NCBI GenBank assembly: GCA_023393045.1
Contig: JAEWMV010000048.1
Coordinates: 1-10,332, forward strand
Direction of reading: 5' to 3'
Source: Bacillota bacterium
GTDB taxonomy: Bacteria; Bacillota; Clostridia; Christensenellales; CAG-138
DNA: 10,332 bases
Shown: positions 6,127-10,332 of the stretch, piece after piece
How positions within the stretch are numbered: the first letter of the stretch is position 1
Layout of the letters: each line of letters opens with the position of its first letter
Made by a program: the position numbers and the translations under genes
Notes under the pieces: model-generated
Told to the model about the DNA's origin: nothing
The model's input: the letters and a program-made list of their open reading frames with translations, nothing else
Database searches by the model: none

Positions 6127-6687
6127 AAAATAGCGTCTAACCTTTTTCATGTATTGAAGGTAAATTTCACCGAATTGTTCCATGCACCATCTTTCCTCCG
6201 AACGAATAATCCAATGCGCCGCAATTTGGAAAATGAGAACCAAGACGAGCAACGATATTGATTGCGTGAGCAGCACACAGCCCAAAAAGACTATGAAATA
6301 CGCCATATACATAGGGTTGCGGGATATGCGGTAAATCCCATTTTGGTTTATCCCGCTTTCTGACGGTGATGCAAAATTGATTACCGACACCGCAAGCACT
6401 ATGATTCCGCCGGAATAAACGGCTATACCCGTATAAAACAGCACGGGCGGCATGTCTTTGATTTTTAGAAAGAACATGCAAAGAAAAATTGCCGCATTGG
6501 AAATTTGGTATACCCAATATGCCGCTTTTTCCTTTTTCAATATCGGCGCGAAATAGGCGGCGCGTTTTACCGCATTCTTGCTCAATAGGGATAAGAGTCC
6601 GAATCGTACAAGAAAAAAGGGCAGCAACAATAAAAATCCCATCCTGTAAAATCCTTCTGCGCAAATAGTAAACAATCCTTGATTCAA
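6124..6687 (-). CDS. Isoprenylcysteine carboxyl methyltransferase-like membrane protein
   Basis: A protein of up to 187 residues with about four to five hydrophobic helices (near 15-36, 62-75, 83-105, 126-160). It carries the C-terminal signature of the ICMT/phospholipid-methyltransferase (PEMT-like) superfamily: NGIYRISRNPMYMAYF (116-131), with RNPMY as the cofactor-binding core. It then has HWIIRSEE (158-165) and FGEIYLQYMKKVRRYF (172-187), the usual EE-x(n)-G-x-x-Y-x-x-Y-x-x-x-V-x-R-x-F ending. Members transfer methyl groups from S-adenosylmethionine to lipidic substrates in the membrane; the bacterial substrate is generally unknown. The start is uncertain. TTG 6687 gives the longest form but has no good ribosome-binding site. 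ATG 6642 has AGAAGGA upstream at poor spacing and gives 172 residues. The gene is more AT-rich than its neighbours. Confidence 0.82.
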   Translation of the reverse strand: MNQGLFTICAEGFYRMGFLLLLPFFLVRFGLLSLLSKNAVKRAAYFAPILKKEKAAYWVYQISNAAIFLCMFFLKIKDMPPVLFYTGIAVYSGGIIVLAVSVINFASPSESGINQNGIYRISRNPMYMAYFIVFLGCVLLTQSISLLVLVLIFQIAAHWIIRSEERWCMEQFGEIYLQYMKKVRRYF

Positions 6688-6731
6688 AAGAGCTCGACAA
6701 ATTCCTGTTTATATGTGTTTATACCAGTAAC

Positions 6732-6737
6732 ATTATA
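6732..6737 (-). promoter_or_regulatory. Probable -10 element for the methyltransferase-like gene
   Basis: On the - strand this reads TATAAT within AGTTATAATGT, 45 bases before the longest start. The -35 position (TGTTTT) matches poorly. It is the counterpart of the element at 5950-5955 in a similarly organised intergenic region. Confidence 0.5.
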
Positions 6738-6751
6738 ACTTATCTGGAAAA

Positions 6752-6789
6752 ATAAAAACAGGCCGACACCGCATCTGCCCTTTTTGTCG
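6752..6789 (-). terminator. Probable terminator of the yyaL gene
   Basis: Immediately after the yyaL stop (6790-6792) the - strand reads an A-tract, then GGGC...GGCC, then CTGTTTTTATTTTT. The core stem is short (GGC/GCC plus an A/T extension around a bulge), but the long T-tract is typical of intrinsic termination. It shares a 21-base identical segment with the terminator region at 6025-6045. Confidence 0.5.
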
Positions 6790-8826
6790 TTATTGCAGAT
6801 GATCGATGAGCGTATTGAAATCGTCAATCGGCGCTAAACAAGCGCCGTTTTGGCACAGATAGTATAGCGCCCCGTTTTCGGGAACCGGATAGCTTTGCGT
6901 AAAGGGAGCCGCTTGTGCGAGCATATGTTGGTTTTCGTTGGTTTTTAAGAGCACGCTCAGGTTGGGGAAAGCGTTTTGCGCCAGAAAGGCTGCCAGTTCT
7001 GTCGGCATATCCTTCCCCGAGGTGGCGCAGATAAGCTCCCGGGATGGATAGAGAGCTTGCGAGGCGGCGATGAGCGCCATGCTGTGCCCGGCCGGATAAT
7101 CCCGTATGGCTCCGGCAAGAAAGCGAAGCTGCCGGTCGCTCGTTTGCCGCCATTTGATTTCCCCGGTCAACTTTGCAAGGCGCTCGAGCACCGCCGCCGC
7201 GACGGAATTGCCGGAAGGCATCGCGCCGTCATAGGTTTCCTTCGGGCGGTGGATGAGCTGCTCGCCATCCTTGGAATAAAAGTAGAATCCGCCGGCGGCC
7301 TCATCCCAGAACAGCTCCAGCATTTTCTCCGCGGTTTTTACGGCCCGGAGCAGATAGTCAGCTTCGTAAGTCGCGTCGTACAGTTCCAGCAGAGCGAAGG
7401 CATAGAAGGCGTAATCGTCAAGCTGCCCGGCGTGGGCGGCCTCGCCCACGCGATAACGGAGCCTGAGCGCGCCGCCCTCGTCCGTCATGGCGGTATTGAT
7501 AAAGCGCTGCGCTTTTTTTGCGACCTCTAAATACGCGAGATTGCCGAGCAGCCGTCCCGCTTTTGCCAGCGCGGCGATCGTGAGGGAGTTCCAAGAGGTC
7601 AGTATTTTATCGTCCTTATGCAGGCGGGTGCGGGTCAGGCGGTAAGTGTAAAGCGCACGGGCAAGCGCGTCGATGTGGGCGTCGCTTTCCTCATAGCGGG
7701 GATTGCCCAGCAGGTTCAAAATGTTTTTCCCTTCAAAATTGCCCCGCGCCGTGACGCCGAACCAGTCGCAGAAAGCCGCGCCGTCCTTTTCCCCCAACGC
7801 GCGCTCGATCTCCTCGCGCGCAAAAACATAATACTTTCCCTCCACCCCATCACTGTCCGCATCCTGCCCGCAGTAAAATCCGCCTTGCTCATCGGTCAGC
7901 TCCCGCAGCACATAATCGAGAGTGCGCTCCGCGACCTTACGATAAAGCGGGCGGCGCGCGATGCGGTACGCTTCCAGATAGGCGAAGGAGAGAAGCGCGT
8001 TGTCATAGAGCATTTTTTCAAAATGGGGCACGAGCCATTTCCTGTCGGTGGAATAGCGTGAAAAGCCGCCGCCGAGGTGATCGAATATCCCGCCGCGAAA
8101 CATTTGCGTGAGCGTATGCTCCGCCATACGGCGCGCGGAAGGCTCCTTTTCCAGCAGCGAGTAGCGCAGCAGGAACAAGAGATTATGCGGCGTCGGAAAT
8201 TTGGGCGCTCTCCCAAAGCCGCCCCATGCGCCGTCATAATTGCTTTCATATATCCCAAACGCCCTGTTGAGCAACGCTTTTTCTACTTGGGCGCTTTGGT
8301 TGCCCGCCGCTTTTTCCGTCCGCAAAAGAGCAGTGATTTCGTCCCCCGCGGAAACAAGCGCTTCACGTCCAGCATCCCATTGCCGTTTGACCGCCGCCAG
8401 AAGTTCCGTCAGCCCCGGCATCCCGTAAGCGGATGTTTTGGGGAGATAGGTTCCCGCCCAGAACGGCTTTTGCTCCGGCGTCATGAGGACGGTGAGGGGC
8501 CAGCCTCCCGAACCGGTGAGGGTCTGGCAGGCCTGCATGTACACGGCGTCAATATCGGGGCGCTCCTCCCGGTCGACCTTGATGCAGACAAAATCCCGGT
8601 TGAGCGCCGCGGCCACGTCCTCATCCTCAAAGGATTCGCGCGCCATGACGTGGCACCAATGGCAAGTGCTGTAGCCGATGCTCAAGAATATCGGCTTATC
8701 TTCTTCTTTTGCTTTGGCAAAGGCCTCCGGCCCCCACGGATACCAATCCACGGGGTTGGAGGCATGCTCCAGCAGATAGGGGGATTTTTCATTGATCAGA
8801 CTATTGAACACTCTTGTTTGCGCCAT
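6790..8826 (-). CDS. yyaL: YyaL/SSP411-family thioredoxin-domain protein (DUF255)
   Basis: A complete 678-residue member of the YyaL family (human counterpart SPATA20/SSP411), at the normal family length. The N terminus is the family hallmark: NSLINEKSPYLLEHASNPVDWYPWG (8-32), then a thioredoxin-like domain with the CHWCHVM motif (Cys55, Cys58), VDREERPDID (84-93) and the cis-proline region GGWP (107-110). The remaining two thirds form an (alpha/alpha)6-barrel resembling GlcNAc 2-epimerase. Its conserved strings are WGGFGRAPKFPTPH (201-214), HLGGGFSRYSTDRKWLVPHFEKMLYDN (250-276, given as the family landmark), QDADSDGVEGKYY, LTSWNSLT and PSGNSVA. The molecular role of this widespread family is unsettled. 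The start ATG 8826 has GAGGTGAT at 8833-8840. No signal peptide is seen, so it is cytoplasmic. It stands alone between terminators. Confidence 0.95.
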   Translation of the reverse strand: MAQTRVFNSLINEKSPYLLEHASNPVDWYPWGPEAFAKAKEEDKPIFLSIGYSTCHWCHVMARESFEDEDVAAALNRDFVCIKVDREERPDIDAVYMQACQTLTGSGGWPLTVLMTPEQKPFWAGTYLPKTSAYGMPGLTELLAAVKRQWDAGREALVSAGDEITALLRTEKAAGNQSAQVEKALLNRAFGIYESNYDGAWGGFGRAPKFPTPHNLLFLLRYSLLEKEPSARRMAEHTLTQMFRGGIFDHLGGGFSRYSTDRKWLVPHFEKMLYDNALLSFAYLEAYRIARRPLYRKVAERTLDYVLRELTDEQGGFYCGQDADSDGVEGKYYVFAREEIERALGEKDGAAFCDWFGVTARGNFEGKNILNLLGNPRYEESDAHIDALARALYTYRLTRTRLHKDDKILTSWNSLTIAALAKAGRLLGNLAYLEVAKKAQRFINTAMTDEGGALRLRYRVGEAAHAGQLDDYAFYAFALLELYDATYEADYLLRAVKTAEKMLELFWDEAAGGFYFYSKDGEQLIHRPKETYDGAMPSGNSVAAAVLERLAKLTGEIKWRQTSDRQLRFLAGAIRDYPAGHSMALIAASQALYPSRELICATSGKDMPTELAAFLAQNAFPNLSVLLKTNENQHMLAQAAPFTQSYPVPENGALYYLCQNGACLAPIDDFNTLIDHLQ

Positions 8827-9111
8827 GCAGGATCACCTCTTAACCTTATCCTACTACTATGCGCCTTTTTCATCCATACAAAACGCCGCCAATCCTCGGC
8901 TCCCGCTCATCACCGGTATTTGCAGGGCCGATATATCTCTCATAAAAAATGAATATAGCTTCACGCAATGCAGGCTAAGAGCGTTTACGGTATCATGCGA
9001 CAGGAAAAGCGCGAACAACAACCACGCAGGGCGCACGACATTGACCGATAAACGAGCAAAGCGGCGGGCGAAAAAACGCCCGCCGCGCTATGCGGCTAGT
9101 ATGGAAAGCGC
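8827..9111. other. 285-bp intergenic region, no confident gene
   Basis: This gap separates the start of yyaL from the stop of the cysteine hydrolase, both on the - strand. It contains the hairpin at 9061-9086. On the - strand there is an open frame of 76 codons (8860-9087), bounded by TAG at 9088-9090 and by three consecutive TAG codons at 8851-8859. The frame includes FALFLSHDTVNALSLH and LQIPVMSGSRGLAAFC but lacks a ribosome-binding site at any ATG, GTG or TTG. It is therefore not annotated as a gene. No clear sigma-A promoter for yyaL stands out. Confidence 0.5.
9061..9089 (-). terminator. Strong GC hairpin, probable terminator of the cysteine hydrolase gene
   Basis: GCGGCGGGCG (9061-9070) and CGCCCGCCGC (9077-9086) form a perfect 10-bp stem with a loop of six identical bases (A on +, T on -). 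It lies about 25 bases beyond the hydrolase stop on the - strand. Only three T residues follow on that strand, so the U-tract is weak, but stem strength and position fit a transcript end. Confidence 0.6.
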
Positions 9112-9603
9112 TTAAATTAACAGGTCATTCAAACAAATAATTTTGCTACCTTTACTTTCATAATAACGCAGCATTTCGTCAATTTTTCTTTTATCATAAC
9201 TGGTAACGCAATCTGATAGGACATTGACGCCATAATTTGCTTTGCGTAAGTTATAACAGGTTGATTTAACACAAGCAACAGCATCCGCTCCCGCTATGTA
9301 GAAATCGCATATTTCATTTTCACTAATAAAGTCTGTAAATTCTTCGCAACTCAATGCGTTTCCTCTATATTTTGTAAAAACATTTTTTGATGCTATTTTC
9401 AAATCAGAAGCCAATTCAGACCCATATGTATTGGGTTTAAACGTCCTCGTTCCGGCGGATAAATTTTCATGCCTTATATAAATAACATGAATATCATTAT
9501 TGACCGCCCAAGCGATAGCTTTATTGATATTGTCAATAGTATCCTTGTAATTCTTTGTTATGTCATTTTGAATATCGATTATTACTAAGGCCTTTTTCTG
9601 CAT
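9112..9603 (-). CDS. Cysteine hydrolase, isochorismatase-like family
   Basis: A 163-residue protein of the isochorismatase-like hydrolase superfamily (nicotinamidases, N-carbamoylsarcosine amidases, isochorismatases). The catalytic triad is visible: Asp10 in LVIIDIQND (6-14), Lys78 in FTKYRGNAL (76-84), and the nucleophile Cys111 in AGADAVACVKST (104-115), which follows the family's cis-peptide position. The later VNVLSDCVTS (127-136) matches the usual V-x-V-x-x-D-x-x-x-S strand. It is short for a nicotinamidase (usually 180-215), and no nicotinamidase metal-site DxHxxxH pattern is seen, so the substrate is open. The start ATG 9603 has an AGGAGG at 9611-9616. Base composition is much more AT-rich than the genes to the left, matching the divergent regulator. 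The pair is probably a transferred unit, with the regulator controlling this gene. Confidence 0.88.
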   Translation of the reverse strand: MQKKALVIIDIQNDITKNYKDTIDNINKAIAWAVNNDIHVIYIRHENLSAGTRTFKPNTYGSELASDLKIASKNVFTKYRGNALSCEEFTDFISENEICDFYIAGADAVACVKSTCYNLRKANYGVNVLSDCVTSYDKRKIDEMLRYYESKGSKIICLNDLLI

Positions 9604-9722
9604 AATGTTTCCTCCTGATAGGTAGATTGGTTTATTTGCTTTTTATTATACCTTATAATTGTTGACAATATTATGGCAATAATCTATAGTAATAAAAAGA
9701 ATTTTTATAAGGCGGCAATCAG
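9604..9722. promoter_or_regulatory. Divergent promoter/operator region between hydrolase and WYL regulator
   Basis: This AT-rich 119-bp spacer serves two divergent genes. The palindrome ATTGT-TG-ACAAT (9658-9669) overlaps the -35 of the regulator promoter. A second one, ATTAT-GGCA-ATAAT (9670-9683), fills its spacer. On the - strand a TATAAT (9645-9650) lies 42 bases before the hydrolase start. With TTGCCA upstream, a weaker alternative TATAAG at normal spacing is also possible. Palindromes at these places suit repression of both genes by the neighbouring regulator; that binding is inferred. Confidence 0.6.
9662..9690 (+). promoter_or_regulatory. Near-consensus sigma-A promoter of the WYL regulator
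   Basis: TTGACA at 9662-9667 is a perfect -35. After exactly 17 bases comes TATAGT at 9685-9690, one mismatch from the consensus -10. The start codon follows 32 bases later with AAGGCGG at 9709-9715 as ribosome-binding site. Confidence 0.8.
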
Positions 9723-10332
9723 ATGAAAATTGACAGGCTTGTCAGCATTATTATGATACTCCTTGATAAAAAGCGTATAGGCGCACAGGAGTTAGCAGAT
9801 ATGTTTGAAGTTTCACCCCGCACAATCTACCGCGACATAGACACGATCAACATGGCGGGTATTCCTGTTCGCGGGACATCGGGAGTGGGCGGCGGCTTTG
9901 AAATCATGCAGAAATACAAGATTGATAGAAAAGTTTTTTCGGCTGCCGACCTTTCCGCTATCCTGATGGGGCTTACCGGTCTTTCCAACATGATACGAGG
10001 CGATGAACTGGTAAACGCCCTTGCGAAAGTCAAGAGTTTTATCCCCGCCGACAGAGCGAAAGACATTGAAGTAAAAGCAAATCAAATATATATAGATTTA
10101 AGTCCGTGGATGGGCAACGGGAACATACAACCATATTTAGAAATTATCAAAACAGCTTTACAGGAAAGCAAGCTACTTTCGTTTGAATATGCAGATCGCT
10201 ACGGAAATAAAACCGCACGAACAGCTGAGCCGTATCAGCTTGTATTGAAAAGTAGTCATTGGTATTGGCAAGGGTATTGCCATAAAAGAAATGATTTTCG
10301 CTTATTCAAACTATCCCGCACATCAAACCTAC
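9723..10332 (+). CDS. HTH/WYL-domain transcriptional regulator (YafY type), 3' end cut by window
   Basis: An open frame of 203 codons runs off the right edge; full-length relatives are about 300-320 residues. The N terminus MKIDRLVSIIMILLDKKRIGAQELADMFEVSPRTIYRDIDTI is a DeoR/HTH_11-type winged helix-turn-helix, with the recognition helix around SPRTIYRDID (31-40). It continues with the typical wing AGIPVRGTSGVGGGFEI (45-61). From about residue 138 a WYL domain begins: LLSFEYADRYGNKTARTAEPY, then SSHWYWQGYCHKRNDFRLFKLSR. The signature tripeptide is WYW here instead of WYL. WYL domains sense small ligands or nucleic acids and control DNA binding. The start ATG 9723 has a good ribosome-binding site and promoter. 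Being divergent from the hydrolase, it probably regulates that gene and itself. It is AT-rich like its neighbour. Confidence 0.9.
   Translation, partial: MKIDRLVSIIMILLDKKRIGAQELADMFEVSPRTIYRDIDTINMAGIPVRGTSGVGGGFEIMQKYKIDRKVFSAADLSAILMGLTGLSNMIRGDELVNALAKVKSFIPADRAKDIEVKANQIYIDLSPWMGNGNIQPYLEIIKTALQESKLLSFEYADRYGNKTARTAEPYQLVLKSSHWYWQGYCHKRNDFRLFKLSRTSNL

Noticed and set aside
8077..8952. 291-codon + strand open frame opposite yyaL
   Set aside because: It is antisense to highly conserved YyaL motifs (CHWC, HASNPVDWYPWG); long antisense frames are expected in GC-rich coding DNA.
9061..9086. tRNA or riboswitch in the GC-rich hairpin region
   Set aside because: Only a single perfect stem-loop is visible, with no cloverleaf arms or conserved riboswitch core; a 3'-end hairpin explains it.

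Overview
The window looks like chromosomal DNA from an endospore-forming member of the Bacillota, most likely a GC-rich Clostridia lineage. The evidence is a GerA-type spore germinant-receptor operon, strong AGGAGG-type Shine-Dalgarno sites and sigma-A-like promoters. No species can be named from the sequence alone. I see no rRNA, tRNA, CRISPR array, transposase or phage gene.

Region 1 (1-4229, + strand) is the distal part of a germinant-receptor operon in the order A (3' part only), C, B, B, small D-like membrane protein. The genes are translationally coupled: A/C and C/B overlap by 4 bases, and B1/B2 and B2/D are only 14 and 5 bases apart with good ribosome-binding sites. The two B genes are a tandem duplication, about 80% identical at protein level by eye and colinear over 371 codons. 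The junction still carries the last codons of gerC, and its breakpoint lies in the GGAGG Shine-Dalgarno motif. This is the clearest evolutionary story in the window. The A, B and C proteins are expected to form a receptor complex in the inner spore membrane, so two B subunits suggest two alternative ligand-sensing permeases sharing one A and one C.

Region 2 (4230-4360) is a short convergent intergenic stretch with hairpins. Region 3 (4361-8826, all - strand) has four separately spaced housekeeping or accessory genes: an HSL-type alpha/beta hydrolase, a small VOC/glyoxalase-fold protein, a membrane isoprenylcysteine-methyltransferase-type protein, and a full-length YyaL/DUF255 thioredoxin-domain protein. 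The gaps between them hold two related repeat types: a roughly 60-85 bp repeat (5421-5506 and 6044-6126), and a paired terminator-plus-promoter cassette (about 5945-6045 and 6725-6797).

Region 4 (8827-9111) is intergenic. It has a perfect 10-bp GC hairpin and an unexplained open frame on the - strand that ends in three consecutive TAG codons. Region 5 (9112-10332) is visibly more AT-rich. It holds a cysteine hydrolase of the isochorismatase family (- strand) divergent from a WYL-type transcriptional regulator (+ strand, cut by the window end). They share a 119-bp promoter region with a near-consensus promoter and two palindromes. This is probably a small transferred module in which the regulator controls itself and the hydrolase.

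I do not see a wholly new multi-gene system here. The points most worth a second look are the gerB duplication, the intergenic repeats and the divergent AT-rich pair.
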